A stretch of DNA of 64,000 bases. It comes from Nemophila menziesii. Taxonomy: Eukaryota > Streptophyta > Magnoliopsida > Boraginales > Hydrophyllaceae. Made by a program: the position numbers and the translations under genes. Each line of letters opens with the position of its first letter. Position 1 is the first letter of the stretch. The notes beneath the pieces were generated by a model, which saw nothing but the letters and a program-made list of their open reading frames with translations, was not told the origin of the DNA and searched no databases. The DNA lies in assembly GCA_029959085.1 (NCBI GenBank), contig JARWIR010000017.1, positions 25,161,507 through 25,225,506 of the forward strand. Direction: 5' to 3'. Shown in pieces: positions 43,150 to 54,640 of this stretch.

Positions 43150-43744
43150 AACGGTGATAATAATCAAACCCAATCAGATTAACCAACAATAAGGACCAAC
43201 AATCACTAGAAACAACTTGACTGATGAATAAATATGCATATTAGGTGATGATGGTGAATACATAATATGACTTGCACAACGCGAAAAAAAAAGAAAAAAT
43301 TGAATGGAATCACTATGCAAAAATAGAAAACGAATAACATCTACAGATGAAAAAATCTGGGAAAATATTGTAAATCACAATAACAACATCACGTAAATCA
43401 CGGTACAAGACCAACATCACGTAAATCACATAAAAAGAATTATCGACAAATCTTAGAAGAAAGAGTGAAAGATAATGATTAAATAGCTTTGCTGCTCCAA
43501 TAATTTTGTGATTTGATTTCAAATTTCAAAATAGTGTAACGAAAATGAAAGGTGGGTATTTACTTGAGAATAACAATTAGAGAAGTAGTATTTATATGGG
43601 TCTTGAAAACATTTAAGGTAATTTGGTAAATGGGTTTGTAGGTCTATAGTGTAAAATGTTATCAGAGGTCTTTAGTAAGAAGAGAAGGTAGGTAAAGTGT
43701 GGTTAGGTCTTAGGGTGGTGTATTCAAAACCCGTTGGGTAAGAA
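43150..43744. other. No gene seen
   Basis: AT-rich, with a short ACATCACGTAAATCAC repeat (two copies near 43387 and 43414). Confidence 0.4.
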
Positions 43745-44277
43745 TCTCAACTTTTAATTAAAAACATGACAACGATTGACAAAGACCAAACAATCAATCC
43801 ACACCACAAGATTATATAAGGGTCGAGAAGAAATGCTATTTTAGAAAGATTTATCAGACCACAAATTCTTAAAGACAAATTGGACTAAACTTATTTATGC
43901 TAAAACTCTCATCTAACAAAAATGATAAGGAAAACCAATCGGATTAGCTTAACTAGGCAGAGTTTCGCTATTTCTTCTAAAGGATGTAAAGTAAGAGGTA
44001 CAAGGTTTGAGTCCCTTAACTGAACATGGGTAACCTAGTTCTAATTTACCTGGGGTATGCATAAGGAGGCTTTCATATTTCTATAATACTAGTTGTGGTG
44101 CGTGCAAGCTGGCCCCAACCACCCACGTACCAAAAAAATATGATCAAGGTGATCAATATTGTCACTCAGATAAAAAAGAAAATCTATTTAAAGCATGCAT
44201 TAAGGTCATCAAAATCAGTACGGTCAGCATGATAATTTAAACTCATAATGGTTAATGTGACCACAAAATAATATGAT
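43745..44277. repeat. Third copy of the host-gene 3' flank, split by a SINE
   Basis: Outside the SINE (43931-44139) the sequence aligns with about 775-1105 (shared TTTATGCTAAAA…CATCTAA and AATCTATTTAAAGCA…AAGGTCATCAAAA). No gene copy precedes it here. Confidence 0.55.
43931..44139 (+). mobile_element. SINE, second family
   Basis: It is flanked by ATGATAAGG (43922-43930) and ATGATCAAGG (44140-44149). Inside are GGTACAAGGTTTGAGTCCC (B-box), AACATGGGTAACCTAGTTCT and the end AGTTGTGGTGCGTGCAAGC…, with an A-rich tail. It is shared with 45262-45519, and the homologous site at about 1000 is empty. Confidence 0.65.
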
Positions 44278-44700
44278 TCATAATGGACGGTGAAGCATGG
44301 GCTCTCATTATGGCAATAAGAGCGAGCAGTGATTTTAAAGATCAGAGTGTTTCCTTTTACTCTGATAACCTTGAATTAGTTCAAGGAATTCATGGCAAGA
44401 CCGGACTTCATTGGAGTCTTAAACCATTTCATGCGGAAGTTAGAAAATGGTTAGGTCAAGAAAGCCGATGGAGAATCTACCATGTAACTAGAAGATACAA
44501 TAGTATTGCGGACGCTTTGGCTAAGTGTACAAGGATGGGACTGAATCTATCTGGATGGGTAGATCGATCATTAGACGCTTCTAACTCGTATCTTAATATG
44601 CTTTGTAATAATACGTCGTAAACTTATTTTCGGTTGACAAAAAAAATTTAACTTTTTTGTCGTTTTAATTTTTTTTTTGACACAAGATAAAAATTGATTG
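44278..44700 (+). mobile_element. 5'-truncated LINE tail with RNase H
   Basis: It lies between two copies of ATAATATGAT (44268-44277 and 44701-44710), a likely target duplication. It carries the frame below and a short non-coding tail without a clean poly(A). Confidence 0.5.
44283..44621 (+). pseudogene. Plant-type RNase H domain of a LINE
   Basis: The 112-codon open frame has MDGEAWALIMAI (EA.A block), VSFYSDNLELVQGI (DN block) and WRIYHVTRRYNSIADALAK (the VTR..N..AD.LAK end). This is the RVT_3 RNase H that ends plant LINE ORF2. The N-terminal part of ORF2 is absent, so it is a truncated insertion, not a host gene. Confidence 0.75.
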
Positions 44701-44710
44701 ATAATATGAT

Positions 44711-44913
44711 GTACATGAGAAATCTAATCTGTGGCAAATTTAATAACATCGGCAATATATATTGTTATTACTTTGTTATACCCTGTTTTTCGTTGATTTT
44801 ATGTTATTATGGTTATTCTCGTTATATTAAGTTATATTAAGCCTAGCAATGAAATATTTATCTATTAGTAGTATTTGGATCACTAAGAGGCCAAACGTGG
44901 GTCAAACTGCATT
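44711..44913. other. No gene seen
   Basis: AT-rich flank between the LINE tail and element J. Confidence 0.4.
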
Positions 44914-45261
44914 GATATCTTCTTATTTATGATATAATAATCTAGGTTGGATACATCATTTTAGGTGTTTATGATTAATTAATTATAGATTTTTATTTAT
45001 ATTTTGATAAATTCCTATTTCTTGTTTTAATTTGATGATTTTTTTTTAAAACATATTTGGTTTAATTTGCATGTTAATGTGAAGCTTTAAATATATATGG
45101 AAATTAATTAGATACCAAATCAATTCTAAAGAGATAAGAAATTAAATATGGAAGAAATTAAGAGATAAAAGGAAGTAGAGAGAAAATAGGAAAATAAAAG
45201 GTGCCAAGTAAATATGAAATTCTGCATCCACGTCCACTAAAGTGAAGATAACTTCAAATCA

Positions 45262-45519
45262 ACCATTGAGGCTAGCTCAATGGCCAGGATCTTGTCTCTC
45301 ATCTAGGAGGTACAGGGTTCGAATCCCCTCAGCCTTGTTATTTCTTGAGCCCTTAAAGGGGGTAAAGCAAGAGGTGCAAGGTTCGAATACCCTCCCTGAA
45401 CATGGGTAACCTAGTTCTGATTAACTTGGGAATGTTTATGAGGAGGCGTGTATATTTCCAATGGGATTAGTCGTGGTGCGCGAAAACTGGCCCAGATACC
45501 CCAGATATCAAAAGAAAAA
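45262..45519 (+). mobile_element. SINE, second family, with two B-box motifs, inside the J LTR
   Basis: A tRNA-like head (GGCTAGCTCAATGGCCAGG, A-box) and GGTTCGAATCCCC (45316) are followed by a second GGTTCGAATACCC (45380). The shared family body (GAACATGGGTAACCTAGTTCT…TAGTCGTGGTGCGCG) comes next. The J LTR sequence on both sides matches LTR D without the insert. Confidence 0.65.
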
Positions 45520-45988
45520 AGATATTTTCACTGCGGTCGTTTCGATATAAATTAGGCAAAAATCGAACCAATAACGACAACAAGACAATATCATTTATCC
45601 TCTCTCCTATATTTTAGGAAACGAATTTGAATTGGAAAATGAGTCCAATTACTTGCCTTCTACTCCAAGATTTTGACCTAGGGTCTTCGTAAAACTTATA
45701 AATACACCTTTTAATCATTGTAAACATGTCCTTGCCTCTTCTTAACTAGTCCTTAATATCATTCTTCATAGAAGTCATTCAAGAGAAACAAGTTGACAAT
45801 ATGTATCTTTATTTTAGTTTATTTCTTGTTAGCATGAACCAATTTTCCCATAACTTGGGTTTTGCATATGTATAATCTTTTAATTTTATTTTCTTCTATC
45901 TAATTTGTTTGGGAAAACCTTTTTAAATTGATTCTAGCTTCTTAACCATACATTTGTTTTGTGTGCTTTGCTTTATTTCCAGTATTAA

Positions 45989-47507
45989 TGATGTCTCCCT
46001 ATTTGTGATAATTTAATCTATATTGGAGACATCATTTTAGGTGTATTCGGATAGTCAATACTCAATTATATTTTAGTATTTTCTTATTTCTTGTCTTGAT
46101 TTGATGATTTATTATTTTTAGTGCATATTTGGTTTAATTGTTTGTTAATTGTGAAACTTTAAAGATATATAGAAATTAATTAGATGTCAAATCAATTCCA
46201 AGAGATAAAGGAAAAAAGATAATGATGGAAATTGGAGATGAAGGAAGAAAAAGATAAAATAGAAAAAGAAAAGTTGTCATGTAAATCAAAATTTCAGCAG
46301 CCACGCCCACTAAACTGATCATAACTCAAAATTGGATGGGAATTTGGAAGAATCGTCTGAAGAAAAAGTGTAGAGCTTTCCGAGAAATCAGTTTAGATCT
46401 GAAAAACGCGTCAATCGGAGCAATATTGAAGAAGTAACGGCCAAAACAAGACACTAACATTTTATTACCTTTTCTATATTTTAGGGTTACGAATTTGATT
46501 TGGTGAAGGAGTCAAATTGCTTGCCTCCTACTCCAATAAATCCGAATTAGGGCTTCCTATACTCCTATAAATACACCCTTTAACTATTGAGAACATGTCC
46601 TTGCCAATCCTTTAGTTTATTCATCATTAGAGATCAATCCTTAGAGCAAGTTGACGGTATGTATCTTTATTTTAGTTTATTTCTTTCTAGTATGAACTGA
46701 TTCTCCCGTAGCTTGGGGTTTTCATATGTATAATCTATGAATTCTATTTTCTTCTATCTAAGTTTGTTTGGGAAAAGTATCTAAAATTGATTCTAGCTGC
46801 TTAACCATATATTTGATTTATTTTCTTTGATTTATTGTCTATCTTAAACCTGATCAATTTAGGGTTGTGCTAATAATAGTTAGATGGTCACCCGGAAGGG
46901 GTGTCTAATTATTGAAATACCACATAAACGTTTAGTGTCTGGTAGTGATCCGGAAGGGCTTGCCTAACTAGATAGTCATTAGGGTTTTATTTAATCACCG
47001 ATCATTATTTGCAGGCCAGTCTCATCTAAGAACCTAGTGGCGTAGGAGCCCCTTAGTTAAGTCCCCTGGTTAATGTGAGGTCGTCACCCTAGTCCACCTG
47101 GAAGGGGGTAGGGATGAATTTAGAATCTTGTCTACTTATCTAAGAGCTATTATCACCCTTATTAACTAGTAGAAGAAATAGAAGGATTAGTGCATACTCG
47201 CAAAACTTGAGCTATATTCTCTCATCTTATTTCTTTCATATTTATTTTATTGTCTTTTATTTTATTTAGTTATTAATATGATCTCCTCAATCATCATGTT
47301 TATCTGTTTTTCCTGTCTTTTAATTATTGATTGCTAGTCGGATTTATTTGCCCATAAGCATACCACACTATGTCTTTGAGGAACGAATCTTACTTACTAG
47401 TAAAACTTGCATACGATCTGTGATACTTGGAGTGAGTTACGTGTTCAGTCTAGGGTGTTTATTTGAATTATTTATTCTATTATTTTATCACACCTTAGGC
47501 GACACCA
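45989..47507 (+). repeat. Solo LTR C, nested in the J LTR
   Basis: TGATGTCTCC…GGCGACACCA, 1519 bases, flanked by ATTAA and CTTAA (4 of 5 match). The J LTR continues across it: CAGTA | TTAAACTTGAACACG aligns with the same region inside LTR C. No internal sequence is left, as after LTR-LTR recombination. Confidence 0.8.
46568..46576 (+). promoter_or_regulatory. TATA-like box of LTR C
   Basis: TATAAATAC, at the same position as in the A, H and J LTRs. Confidence 0.5.
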
Positions 47508-49199
47508 CTTAAACTTGAACACGTTAGGATTGTCTTAACAGTAGTTAGATGGTCAGCTAGAAGGGGTCTAATTATTGAAATATCACATAAGCATCTAGTG
47601 TGCGGTAGTGATCCGGAAGGGCTTGCCTAACTAGATAATCATTAGGGTTTTAGATTTAATAACCAATCATTGCACATGGTCCCCTTACCCAAATCCCTAG
47701 GTAATTTCCACCTAAGTGCACCTGGAAGGGGGTTAGGAGGAATAGAATCATGGCTACTAATCTAAGAGCTTTAATCACCATTTTTAAGTAGTAGAAGAAA
47801 TAGAAGGATTAGTTCATACTAGAGCAACCTGAGCTATACTCTCTCATCTTATTCTTACATCTTTTAATTTATTATCTTTAGTTTATTAATTATTTCCTCA
47901 ATCAATCATTCATATTTACTTTTATTGTCTTTTAATTCATCGAACTAGTTACTACTACGCTTTTATGTCAATCCATTCGTATAACACACTATGTCCCTGA
48001 GAACGAATCTTTACTTATCATTAAGACTTGCGTACGACCTATGATACTTGCAGTGAGTACCGTGTTTAGGTAGGGTGTCAGTCACATCTTTTATTATCGT
48101 TATTTCATCATACCCTATCCGATACCAAGTTTTTGGCGCCGCTGCCGGGGACTTGTGTCTCGTTAGCGTGCGAGTTTATATCTTTAATGTAGTAGTTTTT
48201 AGTTATTTTTTCAGATTTATGCTTTCTTTTTGTTTTTGTCTCTTTCAGGTCTTTTAGTGTATGCTCGAGAACCCCGAGAGTATTTTCAGGTCCTACAACA
48301 AACGCTTAAGAGAAGAACGAGAGCAAGAAAATTCATGTCTCAACAAGAGGAAGAGTTAATTTCACGGGGGGATAATCTTAATCTTAATTAGAATGACAAT
48401 CAACGTCAAGAACCAATGCCTCGGGTACCACCACTTATGCCTCAAATACCACCACCAGAAGATAACAGGAATAATATATGATGTCTCCCTGTTTGTGATA
48501 TAATAATCTAGGTTGGAGACATCATTTTATGTGTATTTAGTTATTTAGTTATATATTTTTATTCATATTTTTATTTCTTGTCGTGATTTGATGATTTATT
48601 ATTTTTAGAGCATATTAGGTTTAATATATTTGTTTATTGTGAAGCTTTAAAGATATATGGAAATTAATCAGATGCCAAATCAATTCTAAAGAGATAATGA
48701 AAGAAGACATAGATGGAAATTGGAGATAAAAGGAAGTAGAGATAAAATAGGAAAGGAAAAGTTACCAAGTAAATCTAAAATTCTGCAGCTACGTTCACTA
48801 AAGTGAATATAACATAAAATAGGCTGAGAATTTGGAAGATAAATCTAAATTAAAAGTGTAGATATTTTTGACGTGGTCGTTTCGATATAAAGTTGGCGAA
48901 AATCAGAGCAATAACGAAAAAGTTACAGTCAAAACAAAACAACAATAAAAAATTTCTTCTCTTATATTTTAGGATACGAATTTGATTTAGAAGTCCAATT
49001 ACTTGCCTTCTACTCTAAGATTTCGACCTAGGGCTTGCTAAACACCTATAAATTTACTCTTTAATCATTCTAAAATTGTCCTTGCTCAATACTAAACATT
49101 ATCTTAGTCCTTACTTAAATATTAATCCTTAGTATCAAGATTATCATCCAGAGAAGCTAGTTGACCTGTAGAGGAAGACAAGAAGCAAGAAGAAGGAGA

Positions 49200-49204
49200 G
49201 TGAC
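49200..49204 (+). repeat. Target duplication of solo LTR E, left copy
   Basis: GTGAC, exactly repeated at 50718-50722. Confidence 0.9.
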
Positions 49205-50717
49205 TGATGTCTCCTCATTTGTGATAATAAAATCTACTTCCGAGACATCATTTTAGGCGTATTTATTAGTTTATAGGGCGATTTTAGCTTGATTTAGTGC
49301 ATTTTCCTATTTTGGGTCTTGAAATAATTAATTATTATTTTTAGAGCATATTGGGTTTAATTATTTATTTAGTGTGAAGCTTTAGAGATAAATGGTAATT
49401 AATTAGAGTCCAAGTTGGTAAAGAGAGCTAAAGGAAAGAAGATAAACATGGAAGTTGAAGATAAGGAAGTAAAAGCTAAAAACATGGAAAAGGAAAAGTT
49501 GCCTTAAATATGAATTTCTGCACTTACGACCACAAATCAGCTTATATATTAAAAACGGTGAGGAATCTGGAAAAACGGTCAAGAGAAAAGTTGAATATCT
49601 TTCCGAGACGATGAATTTGGTATACACATACGCGTCAAACTGATGACTATTGAAGCTGCTAGGACCAAAAGAAAATCGGGACTGATTGCATGTTTTTGGG
49701 CTACGAATTTGAGTGGGCTTGGAGCCCATATTCACCTTGTCCTTCAAGAAAACGAATTAGGTCAACCTATCAAATATAAGTACAGCCTCTTAACACTCTA
49801 AAATGATCATTTGTGAAACCCTAAGCCAAGAGGAAGCTTACAACACAAGAAAAGAAGATCTGGAAGGAGCTGTTCATCACAATGTCTTCTTCTACCTTTA
49901 AATTTGTAATTTCTTTCTTTTCTTTCTCTAGTATGAACTAAATTTCTTTAGCTTGAGTTTTAGCATATATGTATGAACCCTAGTTTTGATTGACATCTAT
50001 CTAATTTGGGAATTCTATATTTTAAATTGAATTATTGTTTTTATTCTTTGTTTATGTGTTTGGTTTTATATTCTGTGTTCTTACGGAACCTAGGCCATAT
50101 AGAATTACCATCTAGTAATGAGGTCACCATTGACAACGGTGTTTAATTACATGTTTAGCACATAACGTCTAGTATTCGGTTTAGATCTGACAAATCAACC
50201 TAACTAGATAATCACTATGGTTTAGTATATATTACTATTTACCAATTACAGGAACAGTTTGCTTAGGACCCCTTATTGACACAGGTAAATCCTATTTAAA
50301 ACTACCTAGCGTAATTTGAACCGATTATTGAAATACTACATAATTCACCCTTACATGTTTAGAACGACAAAACTAGTGGGGATTACATGCTATTGACTCA
50401 AGCTATATTCTCATACTACTTCTTCTCTTTGCATTTAATTTTCTGTCTTTACTTTTATTAGTTTAATTTAGTTTAATCAAAAACCAAATAAATATCTATT
50501 TGTCTTTACTTTTCTTGCGTTTTATTTGTTCTAACTTCAATTATTTGCACTTGATTATTGCATAAGATTCCCCTAACGTTCGTAGTCTCTGCGGAACGAA
50601 TCTTACTTATTTTCTAAAACTTGCATACGATCTGTATACTTGCAGAACCGTGCTAGCTTAAGGGTGTTTATCTGCACTTTATTTATATCATATTTTATCA
50701 CACCCTAGGCCTCACCA
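49205..50717 (+). repeat. Solo LTR E, nested in LTR D
   Basis: TGATGTCTCC…CCTCACCA, 1513 bases, with perfect GTGAC duplication and LTR D continuing on both sides. Closest to the element A 5' LTR. It has the tip inverted repeat (TGATGTCTC/GAGACATCA). Confidence 0.9.
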
Positions 50718-51008
50718 GTGACAAACTCCTCTTCTAAATTTCTCCTTCTCTATATTTAGGTAATTAGCTATAGATTTGTGGTTTCACCATATTTCTAAGC
50801 TTTTATTCTGTAAGTTTTACTATTGATTGTTGGGTTATTATTTTGTCTTAAATTTTATAATACTATTTGTTATTTTAATTAATTTGAGCTTGGCGTATAT
50901 CTGTATTGTGTGCTTTGACTTATTGTTCCTAGCCCTAGATTTGGCCAATCTTAGGACTATCCTTAGTAATTGAGTTAACACCCAAAAGGGGATTCAATTA
51001 TTGACAAC

Positions 51009-52522
51009 TGATGTCTCCCTTTTTATTCTAAATATAAGCCATTTGGAGACATCATTTTAGGTAGAAAATTGACTTATTAGATATACTTTTATGCTTATTT
51101 CGTCATATTCCAGTTTCTTACCTTGATTTGGAGATTTATTATTTTTAGAGCATATTTGGTTTAATTTGTGTGTTAATGTGAAACTTTAAATATATATGGA
51201 AATAAATTAGATGCCAAATCAATTATAAGGAGATAAGGAAAGAATATCTTGAAGAAATCAGGAGATAAAAGGAAACAGAATTCAATTAGAAAAAGAAAAG
51301 CTTCTAAATAAATCTGAATTTATGCAGCTACGTCCAAAGAAGTGAAGATAACTCTAAATCGGCGACGACTTTGGAAGAGACATTTAATATTTAGATAGAT
51401 CTTTCTGTGAGAATTATTTTGATATCTTACGGTCCAAAAACGGCCCAGTAATGAAGGAGATATGGTCAAAACAGTTCAGCAGTAATTATCATTATTTACT
51501 TACGAATTTGAGTTGAACTTGGACTCTTTTACTTGGTTCCTACTCCAAGATTTTGACCTAAAACCTATATATATATCAGTTCCTAACCATAGAAAAGGAT
51601 CCATTGGCTGCATAAGCTTAATATACATACATAAATTATCATTGAAGCAATCAAGAGGATCTAGAGGAGGAGGAAGCAAGAGCTAGAGCTTAACTACATC
51701 AATTCTACAGTTCTCCATCTCTATTCTTTGGGTAAATTAGTATTAGATCTATTTTGCCTATGAGGTATTTCTAAGCTATTTATTCAAGAGTTTTATCATG
51801 CATAATTTCTCTTTAGGATTGTAATAATTTGAACCATTGATTATTGTTTTTCAGCTTTAATTTGAATTTGGGATTTTAGTATTTAATTGTTTTGGTTCTT
51901 AATTTTCATTAACTACATTCTTTTGCTTGTTTCCTATCATTGACGTCGCGAATCAAGGGTAGATTTTAGTAATTAGGCTATTCACTAGTGGTGGTGATCA
52001 TCCGACAGGGGGGATTTAATTACGAAACTAGAATATGGACGCGTGGTGTCCGTTATTGACCGACAGACTTGACTAACCACGTAGCTAATTGGGTAAGGAA
52101 ATTCACATCCGAAGAGGCATATTCTCCCATACAGATTTTATAGTACTTTAGGATAGCTCCTAGGTCCACCAGACAGGGGGTTAGGAGATTGTAGAGTCCC
52201 GACTATTGTGAAATTTCACAGTCACCCTTATTCTTAGGAATCATAAATTCAATAAGATAGATTCATACTTGCATATCCTTATCTTATTTTCATAATTATT
52301 TATTATTTATTTTATAATTATTTGATTAGGAAACAAAATACTTTACTTGCTTATCCTTTCAATTAGACAATTAAAACTATTCATTCTAATATTGACTACT
52401 TAAATCCCCGTGGAGACGAATATCCCGTATTTACTTATCTATTACTTGGAACGACCCGTACACTTGCGGTTTGTGGATCCTTTATTTTATTGCTTAATTT
52501 TATCAGAATCCACGACCCACCA
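51009..52522 (+). repeat. Element F 5' LTR
   Basis: TGATGTCTCC…GACCCACCA, 1514 bases, with tip inverted repeat TGATGTCTCC/GGAGACATCA (51009-51056). A block GTCCACCAGACAGGGGG matches the B LTR. Confidence 0.85.
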
Positions 52523-52527
52523 AGTTT

Positions 52528-52637
52528 TTGGCGCCGCTGCCGGAGATTTATTGTAGTTATTTTATTGTGCTTTTCATCAATTTTAAAATCCCAGTAGCTC
52601 CACCAAATTTTTGGCGCCGCTGCAGGGGATTTTAAAG
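52528..52637 (+). other. Element F primer-binding site, duplicated; second copy in a hairpin loop
   Basis: The first site is TTGGCGCCGCTGCCGGAGA (52528-52546). The second, CACCAAATTTTTGGCGCCGC then TGCAGGGGA, starts at 52601, 83 bases later. It lies in the loop of a perfect 11-bp inverted repeat TTTAAAATCCC (52582-52592) and GGGATTTTAAA (52626-52636). Confidence 0.7.
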
Positions 52638-52736
52638 TTTTTTTATTTTGTGTTTAAGTTAGTATAGTAGTTTTATTTGTTTTCAGTTTTACGTTTGTTT
52701 TGTTTTAGTCTCTTTTTAGGTTTTTCTTTAGGTATG

Positions 52737-53655
52737 GAGAATTCCCTTTATCAAGAGCAAAATCCACCACAGGCATGGTGTATTCAAGTACAAAACTTCA
52801 TTGATAAAGCACATTTTTTCATGGAGCTGACACGAGGGAGCTTTAGAGATCATGAAGAGAGGCTCGGGAAGTTGGAGGACTCCCTCAATTGTTTGATTAA
52901 GGTTCCAATGGATAATGTAGTAGAGAGCGAGGCGGAAAGCGATGCTACTATATCATTAGTGCAAAACATGCAACAACAACATCAATTGATGGAGCAATAA
53001 TTGACGCAACTCACTAAAACAATTGAGCAATTACAAAAAAGACCATATGTGCAAATTGACCAAGATACAATTATTAATCATAAGCCCAGTCAAGATAGCG
53101 ATGTTTGGTTCCATGTGGTTGAAGAGTTTAGCCTTCAAGAAGAGATTGAAGTGGAATCACCACAAGTTACACCTAGTGAACTAGAGTTTTCAATAATAGA
53201 AGAACCAACCACGCTAAGCATAGATGAGACAATTGTTGATAATCGAGTCGAAGTTGAAATTAAACCTTGTGGAGGGAAGATTACATCCATGTAAAACCCA
53301 GCCAAGCCGCGTTTAGAGGAATAATATTGAGATCTTGATTAGAAAAGAGATAAAAGAAGAAGATACTAGGATGGATTCACCACCTAGTACTCCATTGATG
53401 TCACAACCCAACCCTATAAAGACGAATCAGTTAGATGGTGACATCGATAAAGCATTTGTAGAGGCTTGCAAAGAAGACAAAACCTACACCCAAATGCTTG
53501 AAAGTAATACAAAAGAACTCACACCGCAACAAGTATTCACAAAATTTACTTCGGAAACAAATAAGAATGCGAGTGTAGAGATCGAGGTTGAAAACGTAGC
53601 CCTCATAACAAAAGAAAAGTCTGAAACATTCACTGTTTTGGACAAAAAGCTCTAG
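52737..53655 (+). pseudogene. Element F ORF1 remnant (shrunken gag-pol)
   Basis: From ATG 52734 (MENSLYQEQNPPQAW) three frames follow, broken by a stop at 52998 and one at 53292. The first has a likely coiled coil (HEERLGKLEDSLNCLI) and a Gln-rich end. The second is acidic. The third (53335-53655) has FVEACKEDKTYTQMLESN…TPQQVFTKFTS…ASVEIE, matching the block before the protease in H. It then jumps to KEKSETFTVLDKKL, the end of that protease domain. Gag core, zinc knuckle and most of the protease are gone. A decayed integrase tail (TFIASPTTGEATY, like VHSLTRCWGGYI) precedes the hairpins. Confidence 0.6.
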
Positions 53656-53850
53656 GAGGTGCCACTTGAGTTCCCCAATGTATTAGGCCATTATGTTTCA
53701 AAAATGCATGGATGAGACCATTTGTTGTTACTTGAGTGTTGACATCAAAATTAATAGAGATACGGCCTTCGAGAGGTCAAAGGCTTCGAACTGTAGACAT
53801 TCATAGCCTCACCCACTACTGGAGAGGCTACATACTCAAGGGATAATGAA

Positions 53851-53909
53851 GGTAACACGTCAAACTTCAAATGGCGTTAAATAGAAGTGCTCTTGGGAGA
53901 CACCCCAAG
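53851..53909 (+). other. Element F post-ORF1 twin-hairpin motif
   Basis: Hairpin 1: ACGTC (53857-53861) and GGCGT (53873-53877, one G-U pair). Hairpin 2: CTTGGG-AGACAC-CCCAAG (53892-53909), six pairs. Confidence 0.75.
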
Positions 53910-54065
53910 TTTTAATTGCTTTACTACTTAGTTTTTTATTATGTATTAGTTAGTTTAAGTGTTTTAGTTGATATTGAATTACTGAGGAAGGTATTAAAGT
54001 TTTTGATGTTCAGAGGCTAAGAAAATCTTGTTCGGGAGAAAAAGAAAAAAATTCATAGAAATTCT

Positions 54066-54352
54066 GACACACCTGCCGGCTAGCCGGTGAGATGACTGGT
54101 ATGTCGGTGGGTCAAAACCATCACACGGGTCCCATAATCAGGTTCATTGCCAAGACAAAGAGAAACTTCAAAAAGTTGGACCATTATGCCGCTCAAAAGG
54201 CCGGTATGCCGGCTCAAGAAAAACAATCACACGGTAGGGGAAATCAGGTTGAATGCCGAGAGCAATTGGGAAAAACCGTGGGCGCAAGTGTCGACACGGT
54301 CTGGGACCAGTAACCGGCGACATGACCGGTATGCCCGTCAGCGCCGCTGGAG
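54066..54352 (+). repeat. Element F GC-rich palindromic island
   Basis: Units with GCCGGTATGCCGGC-like cores (GCCGGCTAGCCGGTGAG at 54073, GGCCGGTATGCCGGCTC at 54199, GACCGGTATGCCCGTC at 54323), ending CAGCGCCGCTGGAGA (54339-54353). Confidence 0.7.
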
Positions 54353-54353
54353 A

Positions 54354-54640
54354 ATTTATTTTAGGGTTTAAAGAAGAAAAGGTTACTATATAGCTACGAA
54401 TTTCATATCCTTAAGCCTTTATTTCATCCCCCAACAATCTCCGAACTCCATTAAAGCTTCAACGTACCTCTACCTCACATCAAAAAACCACCAAAAAACC
54501 ATAGATTCACATCCAAATCCTCATGTACCTTCATATACACAAGAACACCTAGAAAATCTAAGAATCGAAACCATGAATTTCAAATTCTTTTTCCAAAATT
54601 CCTTAAACCCATAACTCCTTCGTTATTGGTGTTCTAAACT
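54354..54640 (+). other. Element F leader of missing ORF2
   Basis: Aligns with 33066-33330 (A) and 60650-60960 (H): C/A-rich, with CGAACTCCATTAAAGCTTCA. The element breaks off after it. Confidence 0.5.

Larger units (their letters stand above)
39050..43150. repeat. Region rich in ACTCAGT / CTGAGTACTCAGTG palindromic motifs
   Basis: More than thirty degenerate copies of (CA)CTGAGTACTCA(GTG) lie in two arms (39060-39660 and 41690-43150), in both orientations, many palindromic (GAGTACTC). Only one coding remnant (42253-42537) lies within. The whole may be an unclassified DNA transposon. Confidence 0.6.
44914..48478 (+). mobile_element. LTR element J, partial: 5' LTR, primer site and start of gag
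   Basis: The LTR begins TGATATCTTC (44914), is interrupted by solo LTR C (45989-47507), resumes and ends at 48127 (CCGATACCA). A primer-binding site follows (TGGCGCCGCTGCCGGGGA, 48134-48151). The gag start at ATG 48261 (MLENPESIFRSYNKRLREER, like the H ORF1 start) is frameshifted. LTR D then cuts the element at 48479. No 3' part is visible. Confidence 0.75.
48479..51008 (+). repeat. LTR D, partial, split by solo LTR E and cut by element F
   Basis: Starts TGATGTCTCC (48479), runs to 49204, resumes at 50723 after LTR E and stops at 51008 where element F begins. It interrupts the J gag region (flank ATATA). Its missing end is not seen. Confidence 0.75.
51009..54640 (+). mobile_element. LTR element F, non-autonomous Athila-like, 3' part missing
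   Basis: It has a 5' LTR (51009-52522), duplicated primer-binding site, shrunken gag/pol frames (52737-53655), twin hairpins (53851-53909), palindromic island (54066-54352) and ORF2 leader. It breaks off near 54640, before any ORF2 or 3' LTR. The LTR is related to element B. It sits in LTR D. Confidence 0.8.

Noticed and set aside
38600..43720. Long terminal inverted repeats of a complete Mutator-like element
   Set aside because: Comparing both ends by eye gave no convincing inverted match or target duplication, so no borders are called.
45262..45340. Possible tRNA gene
   Set aside because: A- and B-box-like motifs are present, but no cloverleaf could be drawn, and the sequence continues into a SINE body shared with 43931-44139.
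54092..54371. Two overlapping frames of 73-74 codons in element F
   Set aside because: They lie in the palindromic island and do not match any frame in A, B or H.
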